A DNA stretch of 64,000 nt from Thalassotalea_B piscium_A (lineage in GTDB: Bacteria; Pseudomonadota; Gammaproteobacteria; Enterobacterales; Alteromonadaceae), in the NCBI GenBank assembly GCA_049347715.1, contig CP186339.1:1550001-1614000 (forward strand). The letters run 5' to 3'. Position 1 is the first letter of the stretch, and every line of letters starts with the position of its first letter. The notes under the pieces are model-generated. The model was not told the DNA's origin, searched no databases, and saw only the letters and a list, made by a program, of their open reading frames with translations. A program made the translations under genes and the position numbers. This document shows positions 36,175 to 45,118 of this stretch, in pieces.

Positions 36175-36339
36175 ACATTTTCCTTGTTAAGATGGGCTTT
36201 TTAACGAGGCTGTAGATTAATCCTGTTAAAACGTTGAATTAATCTACAAACGATACCTCAGTTATGAGATTGATCGGCCTTTAGTGTTAATCCGCCCATA
36301 GTTATTTTTAGTGCGATTAATTTATTAATAAAGTTTATT

Positions 36340-39321
36340 TTATTCTTCAGCAGCAAGCTTAAGAATAGTGTCGTCTATATACATATCAACGCCAACAGCG
36401 GCATTAGAAAAGTACACAGATAGCTCGGTTAAATTACAATCAGGTGTAGTAAAGGTGCCACTAACTAATGTCCATTCGTTATCTGAGACAGTAACTCCTG
36501 GACCAGCATCACTATAAACAGCCTCTTCTCCTTCACAGGTTTGTTTTATGTTAATGCTAACGTTCTCACTTTCAGAGCCGGCAACTCTTATCCAACCACT
36601 AACATCATAAGTAGTGTTTGCTGTACCTGTGCCTAAAAAGTCGTATACAGGCCCTTGCCAATCATTTGCACGGGAGTTAACTAGGGCAGATTTGTCACCG
36701 GTATGAGCAAATGCTGTACTTTCTTCAATATTAGCGCCCCAAGTGCTCCAGCCGTTTACACCTCCTTCAAATGTCGAGTTGGTAAATAGGTTTTCTGGAT
36801 CAGTTGTTATTTCATCAGTAAGGGAAACAGTATCAATATAAATATCTATGCCAATAGCTGGACCATCAAAGTAAACATCTGCGCTGGTAAGGGCACAATT
36901 TGGTAAAACAAAAGTACCACTTAATTGAGTCCAATCACCATTGGTCGCTGTTATAGCACCATGTTGTGTGTACGATGCTTCAGTATCCCCTTCACATAAG
37001 GTTTTTAAGGTGATTTGTAGTGTGTCTTCCGCTGCGTTTTCTATACGAGCGTATGCAGTAAGTTCATAGGTTTTACCTGTTTCAGCATAAGGGAGTAAGT
37101 TAAATACAGGTCCTTGCCATGTACCAGTTCTATTAGTATGTAATGCACTGCTATTACCTGTATTAGCGTAGTTTGTTGAGCTAGCAAGAGCGCCACCCCA
37201 AACTGACCAACCGTCGGTATTCTCTTCAAAGTCATTGTTACTTACTAAATTAGGTCCTAGATTTTTTACTTCTTGATGCAAGGTTACGTTATCAACATAG
37301 ATATCGATACCCACAGCAGGCCCTTCAAAATAAAGAATGGCATTGCTCATTGCACAATTAGGTAGAGTGACTTGTCCGGCTAGTAAAGACCAATCAGTTG
37401 AGTTAGCGTCTGTAGCACCTGTACCTAAGTATTTAACGCCATCAGAACAGGTAATGCTCATTGTCGCTTTTACTTGCGCTGAACCTTCACTAATAGCGGT
37501 TCTAGCAAACAGTTGGTAAGTTTTACCTGGTTCAACAAGACCCAAGATATTAGTTGCAGGGCCTTGATATTCTTGAGTACGTGCAGTACCAACTAAACTT
37601 TGCGTTCCTGCAAATACTTTAGTGGTTGTTATTGCCACTTCAGAAGAGTCGTAACCTTCCCAGCCTGAAGCATCAATTTCAAAATCACTGTTAGCTAAAA
37701 TATTGTCACTAAAACCTTCAGTGTTAGGGATCAAGGCTTGTGGGCGAAGACTTACAGCATCTAGGTAAATATCTTCACTTACCGCTGGACCTTCAACAAA
37801 TAATGTTGCTTCAACAAGTTCACAATCAGGAACTGTTAATGTGCCTTCTAGTTGAGAAAACTCAGTACTACTGGCAATGGCTGAATTAACAACAAGGGTT
37901 TTAGCTTCTTCACTGAGACATTCAAACATGACATTGACTGAACTTTCTAGTGCTGATTCATTAGCAGACATTACCCAGGCTTCAATATTGTATTGGCTGT
38001 TTGCTTTAAGTAGGCTAGTAATATCAATACTTGCTTTAGCTTTAGCATCATCAGTTGCTGAAACAACCAGAGAGGTTATACCGTTCTTTTTGTTAACGGT
38101 TGTTCTTAATGCTATGTCGTCTGATGTTGTCCAGCCGTCAGTTGCTATTTCAAAATTACCATTAGCAATTAGGTTTGGCATAACACCTGGCGCATCAGCT
38201 TCTATTCCCATAAAAGCATCAGCTATAGCGTAATAAGCCGGTTTTCTTTGGTAATCTGCTGTAAATAAAAGTGGATCATCTGGTCCAAATTCACCATCAA
38301 TCCAGCTGTACTTATCTGTGAATCCCCAAACAGTTACGGCATCGCAACGTTCAACATTCATACATGCATTAACAGCACGATGATATACCTGTTGCTGAAT
38401 AGCCAATTTAGTGACTTGGTCCCAAGGTAAAGAAGATAAACGCACATCTATTTCGCTAATGTTTACGTCTAAATCTAAATCAGCAAAGCGTTGCAGGTTC
38501 TCTGTCATTTGCTGAGTTGATGGCGCATTTGATGCGTCTAAATGCATTTGAAAACCAACGCCATTAATGGGCACTTCAGTATCTAATAACTCAGTTACCA
38601 TAGTATATACAGCATCAGATTTTGCATTAATGTTATCAATACTGTAATCGTTGTAAAATAGTTTTGCTTGTGGATCTGCTGCGTGTGCTCTAGTAAAGGC
38701 GTTCGCAATATAGCTTTTGTCTAATTTTTCAAAAAACACAGAATTACGATAATTAGCATCGTCACCCATGACTTCGTTTGCTACATCCCATGCATAAATT
38801 TGCCCACTGTAGCGAGGAGCGGTTGTGTCAATATGTGCATTGATTAAATCGGTTAATGCTTCTGGTGTGAGCTCATTATTGATAAAAGACGGGGCTTGGC
38901 GGTGCCATACTAAGGCATGCCCTTTAAATTCAATATCGTTTTCTTCAACAAAAGTTATCATGCTATCTAACGCATTAAAGTCCCATACGTCAGATGTGGA
39001 ATTCTGTATAGACCCCCATTTACCAATGTTTTCAGGCGTCGCATAGTTAAACTCTTTTTTGACTATATCAATGTAATCTGTTTCATTATTGCTTAAAACG
39101 CCATTGTTGATGGCGGTACCAATTTTTTTATTTGCGCTAGTTGCCGCTTCTACTAAATTCGTGATTAACGGAATTTCTTCAACCTTAGGTTGTTCAATAG
39201 GAGGAGGGATGACTACTGTTGTTTTTTTGTCATCGTCAGCACAAGATACAAGCATAAACAGGGTCGGTATCAGTAGTATTGTCGATTTTAATTTTATTAT
39301 TTTATTATTTTTTAAATTCAT
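36340..39321 (-). CDS. GH10 xylanase lipoprotein with four carbohydrate-binding modules
   Basis: A 993-residue multidomain xylanase. The signal segment ends in lipobox LVSC (Cys27), so it is probably anchored in the outer membrane. The GH10 domain covers about residues 50-375 with acid/base Glu183 in WDVANE and nucleophile Glu290 in NISEIDV. Four tandem CBM4/9-like modules follow at about 382-530, 539-685, 690-836 and 843-990, each opening with N..FE....GW and closing with a DIY(L/I/V)D strand. Modules 2-4 share WQGP- or YQGP-like segments. It likely attacks insoluble xylan at the cell surface and feeds the receptor at 52161. Confidence 0.95.
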   Translation of the reverse strand: MNLKNNKIIKLKSTILLIPTLFMLVSCADDDKKTTVVIPPPIEQPKVEEIPLITNLVEAATSANKKIGTAINNGVLSNNETDYIDIVKKEFNYATPENIGKWGSIQNSTSDVWDFNALDSMITFVEENDIEFKGHALVWHRQAPSFINNELTPEALTDLINAHIDTTAPRYSGQIYAWDVANEVMGDDANYRNSVFFEKLDKSYIANAFTRAHAADPQAKLFYNDYSIDNINAKSDAVYTMVTELLDTEVPINGVGFQMHLDASNAPSTQQMTENLQRFADLDLDVNISEIDVRLSSLPWDQVTKLAIQQQVYHRAVNACMNVERCDAVTVWGFTDKYSWIDGEFGPDDPLLFTADYQRKPAYYAIADAFMGIEADAPGVMPNLIANGNFEIATDGWTTSDDIALRTTVNKKNGITSLVVSATDDAKAKASIDITSLLKANSQYNIEAWVMSANESALESSVNVMFECLSEEAKTLVVNSAIASSTEFSQLEGTLTVPDCELVEATLFVEGPAVSEDIYLDAVSLRPQALIPNTEGFSDNILANSDFEIDASGWEGYDSSEVAITTTKVFAGTQSLVGTARTQEYQGPATNILGLVEPGKTYQLFARTAISEGSAQVKATMSITCSDGVKYLGTGATDANSTDWSLLAGQVTLPNCAMSNAILYFEGPAVGIDIYVDNVTLHQEVKNLGPNLVSNNDFEENTDGWSVWGGALASSTNYANTGNSSALHTNRTGTWQGPVFNLLPYAETGKTYELTAYARIENAAEDTLQITLKTLCEGDTEASYTQHGAITATNGDWTQLSGTFVLPNCALTSADVYFDGPAIGIDIYIDTVSLTDEITTDPENLFTNSTFEGGVNGWSTWGANIEESTAFAHTGDKSALVNSRANDWQGPVYDFLGTGTANTTYDVSGWIRVAGSESENVSINIKQTCEGEEAVYSDAGPGVTVSDNEWTLVSGTFTTPDCNLTELSVYFSNAAVGVDMYIDDTILKLAAEE

Positions 39322-39377
39322 GGCTATTTCCTACAAGTAGAAGTTATTTATCTATTATTGTAATTGTCTTTTACTAT

Positions 39378-39396
39378 AGTGGTCATATGGACTACA
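39378..39396. promoter_or_regulatory. Possible regulator site ahead of the large xylanase gene
   Basis: AGTGGT, seven bases, ACTACA keeps the GT-N7-AC core of the palindrome at 49293 and includes the same TGGACTA string. Immediately beside it GTAATTGT and ACTATAGT occur with a 5-base gap (39360-39380). Both lie upstream of the xylanase start, but neither is a full match. Confidence 0.35.
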
Positions 39397-39548
39397 ACCT
39401 TATTGTAAAATAGACTATTTTATCGGGCGGTACAATACTAATTAAAAGGAATGTGAAGTTAAGAATACGAGGGGTATTTAATACGGAGTGAACAAACACG
39501 ATTTTAATTGTTTATTAACAATGGTTTATGATTTTTATTTTGTTGGTA

Positions 39549-39583
39549 ACTAAAGGTGAAGTTCATAATGATTCACCTTTAGT
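39549..39583. terminator. Terminator after the ThuA-like gene
   Basis: Perfect 12-bp arms (ACTAAAGGTGAA and complement) around an 11-base loop, 13 bases from the stop codon of the minus-strand gene at 39596. Confidence 0.75.
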
Positions 39584-39595
39584 CACAAAGGAGTA

Positions 39596-40366
39596 TTAAT
39601 TGGATATGCCTTTTCCGGTTGCAGCCCAAAAAATACCACCAAAAAGGTGTGCTTGAAAAATGGGATTAGTGTGTACCGCGTTTAAATGTCCCAAAGAGGT
39701 ATAAAATGAGCGGCCACCATCAAATTCTTGATACCAAGCTATAGGGTGGAATTCTCCCATACCATTACCTTTTTTATTATTTCCCCAATCTGAATGGGTA
39801 TCGTATGTACTTTCATCAACGGTTAGTAAATAGTTTAAGTTTTTGCTGAGTTCAGGGCCAAAGTCATACCATTCGTCTGTCCACAAAATGTTATTGGGTA
39901 CTTGGTTCATTCCAGGAAATTGGCTATTGACCACTTGGAGTTTTGCGGTTTGCGTAATGGGATGAATAATAAAACTTCTGCCAACGAGCTTTTGATACCA
40001 AGGCCAATTAGCTTCAGTGTCTGAAGCACTATGAATGCCAACAAAGCCTTTGCCTGAATTGATAAATCGTTTAAGCGCCCCTTGTTGCTTTTCATTTAAT
40101 ATATCTCCAGTTGTCATCATAAAAATAACAACATCAATGTTAGCTAAGTATTTGTCATTTAAATAGGAGGGGTCTTCCTGCCAATCCATATTGAAATGAT
40201 GCTTATCAGCGAGGTATTTTAGATTTGCCACACCTGCAGGGATTGATTTGTGATGCCAGCCCATTGTTTTAGTGAATAAAAGCACATTAAATTGTTGGGC
40301 GAAAGTTAAAGATGAACAAATGCTAAGGCATACTAATAAAATAATTTTGCATCGATTTATTTTCAT
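39596..40366 (-). CDS. Secreted ThuA-like protein
   Basis: A 256-residue ThuA-domain protein with a glutamine-amidotransferase-like fold and a signal peptide (residues 1-23, ending LTFAQQ). The NVLLFTKTMGWHHKSIPAG start, the GKGFVGIHSASDTE turn and the HPIAWYQEFDGGRSFYTSLGH segment are typical. ThuA-like proteins occur in sugar catabolic loci and are linked to disaccharide 3-keto metabolism, but the activity is not settled. It is divergent from a Gfo/Idh/MocA dehydrogenase gene, a pairing often seen for 3-keto sugar pathways. Confidence 0.85.
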   Translation of the reverse strand: MKINRCKIILLVCLSICSSLTFAQQFNVLLFTKTMGWHHKSIPAGVANLKYLADKHHFNMDWQEDPSYLNDKYLANIDVVIFMMTTGDILNEKQQGALKRFINSGKGFVGIHSASDTEANWPWYQKLVGRSFIIHPITQTAKLQVVNSQFPGMNQVPNNILWTDEWYDFGPELSKNLNYLLTVDESTYDTHSDWGNNKKGNGMGEFHPIAWYQEFDGGRSFYTSLGHLNAVHTNPIFQAHLFGGIFWAATGKGISN

Positions 40367-40512
40367 ATGACTTCCTTTTATTTTTAGAATAAGTATTATG
40401 GTTAATTTGACAATAACCTAAAGTTTCACTTAGGGGAAGTCAAAACTAATTTAACTTAGTTAGTGTATTCTTGAGTTATCGATTTTTATTGAATGAAGAG
40501 GATTATAGCGTA

Positions 40513-41475
40513 ATGGAAAATAGAAAAATTCGTTGGGGGATAGTTAGTACAGGGCGAATTGCCGAGCAGTTTTGCCAAGATATGGCATTTGTTTCTAATG
40601 GAGAGCTGGTGGCTGTAGGAGCAAGGAATATAGAAAGTGCAAAAGCTTTCGCTAATAAATTTAATATTCCGCAAGCTTATGAAGGTTACCAAAGCGTCTA
40701 CACAGATCCTAATGTGGATATTGTTTATGTGGCAACCCCCCATAATTTTCATTACCAGAATGTAAAAGATGCATTAATGGCCGGAAAATCAGTGCTTTGT
40801 GAAAAGCCTATTACTATTAGTAGTGATGAAAGCAAAAAATTAAGCGCATTAGCAAGCGATAAAGGTTTGTTTTTAATGGAGGCAATGTGGACTTATTTTC
40901 TTCCCGCTATTTTAAAAGCAAAACAATGGGTAGAAGAAGGGCGTATTGGCAAAATTAAGCATATAAAAGCTGACTTTGGCTACCCTATGCCATTTCAGTT
41001 AGAATCTAGAGAGTATAGAAAAGATTTAGCTGGTGGCTGTTTGTTAGATATGGGGATTTACCCTTTAGCGATTGCGCATTTTTTTATGCCCCAGCCATTA
41101 CGAAATCTGGTTGTTAAAGCGCAATTTGCTCCAAATGGCGTTGAAGATGACCTTATTATTTTAGCTGATGCAGGTGACGCTAAATTAACATTAGCCACCT
41201 CGTTTCAGTGCAAACTACAAAACTGGGCTGTCATTATTGGTGACAAAGGCAATATTGTCATTCCTAACTTTTGGCGAGCAGATCAATGTGAGTTATATCA
41301 TTCTGATGAGTTAGTCGAACATTTTTGCGACAACAGATCGAGTTTAGGATTAAATTTTGAAGCACAAGCCGCTGGTGAAGCGTTATTAAGCAAACAAATA
41401 GAGCATCAACAAATGCCTCATGCGGTTAGTTATAGGTTACAGCAGTTTATGGAACAGATTAAGGACTCGTATTAA
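40513..41475 (+). CDS. Gfo/Idh/MocA-family dehydrogenase
   Basis: A 320-residue NAD(P)-dependent oxidoreductase. The Rossmann motif WGIVSTGRIAEQF, the CEKPIT motif with the catalytic lysine, and the GGCLLDMGIYPLAIAHF segment resemble dihydrodiol dehydrogenases and NADP-dependent D-xylose 1-dehydrogenases. The ATG at 40513 is chosen; a TTG at 40471 would add 14 residues. In this setting oxidation of xylose to xylonolactone is plausible, with SMP-30 proteins as partners. It is alone on the plus strand between two minus-strand gene runs. Confidence 0.87.
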   Translation: MENRKIRWGIVSTGRIAEQFCQDMAFVSNGELVAVGARNIESAKAFANKFNIPQAYEGYQSVYTDPNVDIVYVATPHNFHYQNVKDALMAGKSVLCEKPITISSDESKKLSALASDKGLFLMEAMWTYFLPAILKAKQWVEEGRIGKIKHIKADFGYPMPFQLESREYRKDLAGGCLLDMGIYPLAIAHFFMPQPLRNLVVKAQFAPNGVEDDLIILADAGDAKLTLATSFQCKLQNWAVIIGDKGNIVIPNFWRADQCELYHSDELVEHFCDNRSSLGLNFEAQAAGEALLSKQIEHQQMPHAVSYRLQQFMEQIKDSY

Positions 41476-41578
41476 TTGGCAGAGGCTGAAACTAAATATA
41501 GACGTTAGCGAAATACTATAGGTTTAGATTTCAATAGGGTAGGCTTTGAGTTTTATTTTTTGTCGTTATTTTTATGAT

Positions 41579-41617
41579 ATTTGCTTTCAAGTTAGTTAAA
41601 TAAACTTGAAAGCAAAT
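41579..41617. terminator. Bidirectional terminator
   Basis: Perfect 15-bp arms (ATTTGCTTTCAAGTT and complement) with a 9-base loop between the convergent dehydrogenase and cupin genes. Confidence 0.85.
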
Positions 41618-41715
41618 AAGGGAAATAATCGAAGTTATTACCCCTTGCTTATTTAGATCGTGTAGCCAAGGCAAGTTAACCTTTAGTCAGGTCATTGATG
41701 TTAAGTAAAATAAGT

Positions 41716-42195
41716 TTAATGACTTGTTTTACTTTCTTTGGGTACAGCAAGCCCTTTGCTATTTGCTCTTGTAATAAAAAATTTCATTGGGGTCTTTCCT
41801 GTATTGAATATGCCATGCATATCCCAAGGGGAAACATATAAAACATCACCTGCTTTTGCGGGTGTTTTTTTACCGTTTAAGCTCCATTCACCGGAACCTT
41901 CCAAAATCAGGAGATATTCTTCTTCTGCATGTTTATGCGGAGGGTGTATTTCATGACCGGGTTCAATTATCGCAAGACCCACAATGGCATCTTTTGTTCC
42001 CACACTTTCTCCCATAAAGTAAGTATGGAAAACACTTCCGTCATAAGGGGTAAGGTGAGTGTCGTCGAAACTGACAATACTTGATTGTATATTCACCTTT
42101 TGATCTGCTTTTACATCAACATCTGCCTTCACAGTGAGTGTGATAGATGCTAGCAAGAGTGTAGATATAATCGGTAGTTTAGTTATATTCATCAA
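41716..42195 (-). CDS. Secreted cupin-domain protein
   Basis: A 159-residue protein with a signal peptide (residues 1-24) and one cupin barrel. The metal-binding motif is visible as HPPHKHAEEEYLLILEGSGEW followed by DVLYVSPWDMHG, giving three histidines and a glutamate. Its function is unknown; small cupins of this sort bind or isomerise sugars or acids. Its start overlaps the SMP-30 stop by four bases (ATGA), so the two are coupled. It is the last gene of the minus-strand run beginning at the GH10 gene at 48065. Confidence 0.85.
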   Translation of the reverse strand: MMNITKLPIISTLLLASITLTVKADVDVKADQKVNIQSSIVSFDDTHLTPYDGSVFHTYFMGESVGTKDAIVGLAIIEPGHEIHPPHKHAEEEYLLILEGSGEWSLNGKKTPAKAGDVLYVSPWDMHGIFNTGKTPMKFFITRANSKGLAVPKESKTSH

Positions 42196-43076
42196 TTTTT
42201 CTCCAAGTAAAAGTGATTTTCAGGTAGTCCTTGCGTATTCGTTTGGTAAGAAAAAAGAGAGCCCGCTAACGGTTGTTTAGCTAAATCTTCGGCAGATAAA
42301 TACTCAGAGGCGGTTGTTATATATAAAGTGTCTAAATTTGGCCCGCCAAAAATACATTTAGTTACTTGTGCAACGGGTAGCTTGATATGTTGCAATAATT
42401 CAGCTTCAGGTGAATATTGGTTAACACCCCATCCACCCCACAATGCAACCCATAAATTACCGTTTTTATCTAAGCACATACCATCGGGGTACTCGTTATT
42501 AGATTCAAAATGTAAGAAAGTAGACCGACTAACCAAATTACCGTACTCATCTAGTTCACAGCGATAAATTTTTTGTTTTATTAAGGTGTCGGTGTGGTAC
42601 ATCACTTTACCATCGGGGGTAAAACAAGGACCATTGGTACAATAGTATTTATCATCTTGAAGGCTTACATTTCCTTTGCTATCAAAACGATATAACGCGC
42701 CAACAGCATTGTTCATTGGATCATCTATATGCATAGTGCCTGACCAATAATGCCCATGAGTATCAACGGCACCATCGTTAAAGCGGAGTAAGGTATAATC
42801 TATATCAGGAGCCGATAGTCTATTGTGTTTATCATCGGCTAAATTTAACAGGTAAAAACCATCATAAAATGTTCCTACTAACTGCTTATTTTGTGTAAAG
42901 CCTATGCTTGTTAAATTTTTCTTTAACGTCCAATGTTGTATCGTGTTCCCCTTTTTTTGATATACAGTGTGGCCTAATATATCGGACCAATAGAGGGCTT
43001 GATCTTCCACCGACCAAATAACACTTTCACCAATTCGGCATAAACTTTTGTGTACTAATTCAACCTGAGACATCAT
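42192..43076 (-). CDS. Cytoplasmic SMP-30/lactonase-family protein
   Basis: A 294-residue beta-propeller of the SMP-30/gluconolactonase/LRE family without signal peptide. Motifs include LCRIGESVIWSVEDQALYWSDI, RFNDGAVDTHGHYWSGTM, YYCTNGPCFTPDGKVMYHTDT and NEYPDGMCLDKNGNLWVALWGG, with metal ligands Glu, Asn and Asp in place. The family contains xylono-, arabino- and galactonolactonases. With the dehydrogenase at 40513 it could hydrolyse xylonolactone. It overlaps the cupin gene by four bases. Confidence 0.9.
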   Translation of the reverse strand: MMSQVELVHKSLCRIGESVIWSVEDQALYWSDILGHTVYQKKGNTIQHWTLKKNLTSIGFTQNKQLVGTFYDGFYLLNLADDKHNRLSAPDIDYTLLRFNDGAVDTHGHYWSGTMHIDDPMNNAVGALYRFDSKGNVSLQDDKYYCTNGPCFTPDGKVMYHTDTLIKQKIYRCELDEYGNLVSRSTFLHFESNNEYPDGMCLDKNGNLWVALWGGWGVNQYSPEAELLQHIKLPVAQVTKCIFGGPNLDTLYITTASEYLSAEDLAKQPLAGSLFSYQTNTQGLPENHFYLEKN

Positions 43077-43123
43077 TATCCTTAGTGAGTATTGATCCTT
43101 TAGGACTCTTTACTTTATGTCTG

Positions 43124-43144
43124 CTTATCATTGTCAGTGATAAG
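43124..43144. repeat. Short hairpin between kelch and SMP-30 genes
   Basis: CTTATCA and TGATAAG with a 7-base loop, inside the minus-strand operon. It may stabilise or separate messages. Confidence 0.4.
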
Positions 43145-44149
43145 TTATTTATCGTTTATAAAAATATCATCAAGTTTAATGCGCTCTACAGAATTTAATT
43201 CCGGTGATCCACCTTGCATGCCAGAGCCTGACGCTATCCACAAATAACCATTGATTAAGACAACTCCGCTGCCATGTCTGCCTTGAATTAAAGCTGGTTT
43301 GGACATCCATTTTTTTGACTTAGTATTATATAAATGAACTTCTTCATGGGCTTTAGTCGGATTTGCACTTTCTCCACCCACCACAATAAAGTTATCTTGA
43401 TAAGCGAATGTTGCAATACCCGCTCTAGGAAGTGGTAATTCGTGTTGGGCAACTTGCCATTGATTAGTCTCGGTATCAAATACGTCCAGTTTAGCTTCAA
43501 CTAATTCAAACACTTGATTATTTTTACCGAATGTTCTTCGGCCACCAGCAACATAAATACGATTATTGATTAGTACGCCCTGGGCATGGTCACGTGAGTG
43601 AGGGGCGTCATCAAGTATCGTCCAAGTATCTGTATTAAAGTCGTAGCGGTCTACCCAGTTAACATTGCCATCTAGATGACCATTGGTAATACCGCCAATA
43701 AGATAAAGAGAGTCGTTTTTAATCACTGCAATTGTGCTACCTCTTAATCTTGCTTTTGGAATAGCAGGACCTTTTTCCCATTTATTTTCATTAGGGTAAA
43801 AATAATAGATATTCTCAACCGGTGTTTCTGATGGATAACCTCCCGTTAGCGCACCAGCAACAACAATTTTATTTTGCCATACAGTGGGTTGAAAATGATG
43901 GAGTTCAATAGGCGATTTTTGTAGCGGCTGCCAAGTTAATGAATTGGCATCAAATTCATCGACAGCTTTTATTCCTCTGCCACCAATTAAATAGCCTTTA
44001 TTTTTAAACTTTACAAATCCCGCTTCGTGGCGTGCAGAGAATGTTTTTGAGGTTTCTACTTGTTGCCAAGTAGTTGCGGCTAGATTAAAGCTAATAAATA
44101 GAGAAAGTAAAAAAGTAAAATATGCAACTGAACGATTGATATGCATCAT
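43145..44149 (-). CDS. Secreted kelch-repeat protein
   Basis: A 334-residue protein with a signal peptide (residues 1-25) and about six kelch motifs forming a beta-propeller, recognised by recurring GG doublets and W residues (GYLIGGRGIKAVDEF, YLIGGITNGHL, YVAGGRRTFG, FIVVGGESANP). Propellers of this kind bind sugars or act as epimerases, but no catalytic residue can be assigned. It starts two bases before the stop of a nucleoside-hydrolase-like gene region, so it is likely co-transcribed. Confidence 0.86.
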   Translation of the reverse strand: MMHINRSVAYFTFLLSLFISFNLAATTWQQVETSKTFSARHEAGFVKFKNKGYLIGGRGIKAVDEFDANSLTWQPLQKSPIELHHFQPTVWQNKIVVAGALTGGYPSETPVENIYYFYPNENKWEKGPAIPKARLRGSTIAVIKNDSLYLIGGITNGHLDGNVNWVDRYDFNTDTWTILDDAPHSRDHAQGVLINNRIYVAGGRRTFGKNNQVFELVEAKLDVFDTETNQWQVAQHELPLPRAGIATFAYQDNFIVVGGESANPTKAHEEVHLYNTKSKKWMSKPALIQGRHGSGVVLINGYLWIASGSGMQGGSPELNSVERIKLDDIFINDK

Positions 44150-44151
44150 TA

Positions 44152-44991
44152 TTATTCCTCTGAAATCGTTTTGTTAAAGAGAGAAAAAAACGCTGCTACT
44201 GTTGGTGTATTTTTAATATCTAGTATGTAAGTCACTTCAGCTAAATCTGAAAAGTCGACACCACCACCAGAAATTGCTTTGTTATCGTAACGGCCATTAA
44301 TCCCGTTATATTTGGTACTTATTTTATTGGCTAGCATCCAGGTTTTTGATGATAGAAGGTTCTTACTTTCAAGTGATTTTGCTGAGTAAGATGCATTGTT
44401 AAAGCCCGGTGTACCATTACCTTCTTTATTGCCGTCGGCAATTCTGATGTAAGTGGTATTGCTCTTGACGTAGTTTAAAGCGTTTACACTGGTTTCATTC
44501 TCATTCCAATCTGAGTGTTGAACAGTAATGAATTGTTTTTTTGTGTATTTAACACCTTTTTCAATAAGCGCTAATAACAATGTTTGAGTAAAATCACTTT
44601 GCCCAGCTTCCATTACCCAAATTTTTCCACCGTTTGATAAAACACGAGTAACTGCTTTAACGGTATTATTGATAGCAACCTTTCTTTCGTTATGGAGGTC
44701 AGTCCATCGCGCTTTAAATACCTTATTAAATAACTCATTAGCAGGCACAAATAAGCCTGCTTGAACGCCATAAGTACCACTAACTGCATAGTAATTTAGG
44801 TTTTTGAATTCATCGGCTTGTAGTATTAAGTCTAAAGCGGCAATGGTGTGAACATCGTCAACATCGGTTTTTAGATCAAAATTTAATAACAGTAAATCTT
44901 TCTTCATATCAAACGTTGGTTCAGCGCTATTACTGTTAAACGCTACCAATGTGGTTAATATTACCAGTATGCCTACAAACGATTTTATCAT
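44152..44991 (-). CDS. Secreted nucleoside-hydrolase-like protein
   Basis: A 279-residue protein with a signal peptide (residues 1-23). The cluster of acidic residues in NFDLKTDVDDVHTIAAL resembles the calcium-binding DxDxxxDD motif of inosine/uridine-preferring nucleoside hydrolases and the related DUF1593 group, which cleave N- or other ribosyl/pentosyl bonds. A second segment (WVMEAGQSDFTQTLLLAL) fits the same fold. A pentose-specific glycosidase is conceivable in this xylan locus, but substrate and activity are unknown. A right half of the candidate regulator palindrome (45016-45023) lies upstream. Confidence 0.65.
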   Translation of the reverse strand: MIKSFVGILVILTTLVAFNSNSAEPTFDMKKDLLLLNFDLKTDVDDVHTIAALDLILQADEFKNLNYYAVSGTYGVQAGLFVPANELFNKVFKARWTDLHNERKVAINNTVKAVTRVLSNGGKIWVMEAGQSDFTQTLLLALIEKGVKYTKKQFITVQHSDWNENETSVNALNYVKSNTTYIRIADGNKEGNGTPGFNNASYSAKSLESKNLLSSKTWMLANKISTKYNGINGRYDNKAISGGGVDFSDLAEVTYILDIKNTPTVAAFFSLFNKTISEE

Positions 44992-45000
44992 GACTATTAC

Positions 45001-45023
45001 CTTCTTGTTTATGTGACTATATC
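45001..45023. promoter_or_regulatory. Half-conserved regulator palindrome
   Basis: ACTATATC (45016-45023) matches the right arm of the 49293 site exactly; the left arm CTTCTTGT at the correct distance matches only four of eight. It lies just upstream of the nucleoside-hydrolase-like gene. Confidence 0.4.
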
Positions 45024-45118
45024 TTTTTTTGTTAAAATAAAACGCGTTAACTTATTTTCATGTGTCTTTTTACGTTTTCTTAAATTTTATTGAAAGTTTA
45101 TTCATTGTTACGACATGT

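Noticed and set aside
37877..38233. 118-codon plus-strand frame in the large xylanase gene
   Set aside because: Antisense shadow within the binding-module region.
41500..41530. GTTAGCG string resembling the LacI operator
   Set aside because: It lies downstream of a gene between convergent ends, with no promoter to control, and only half of the palindrome is present.
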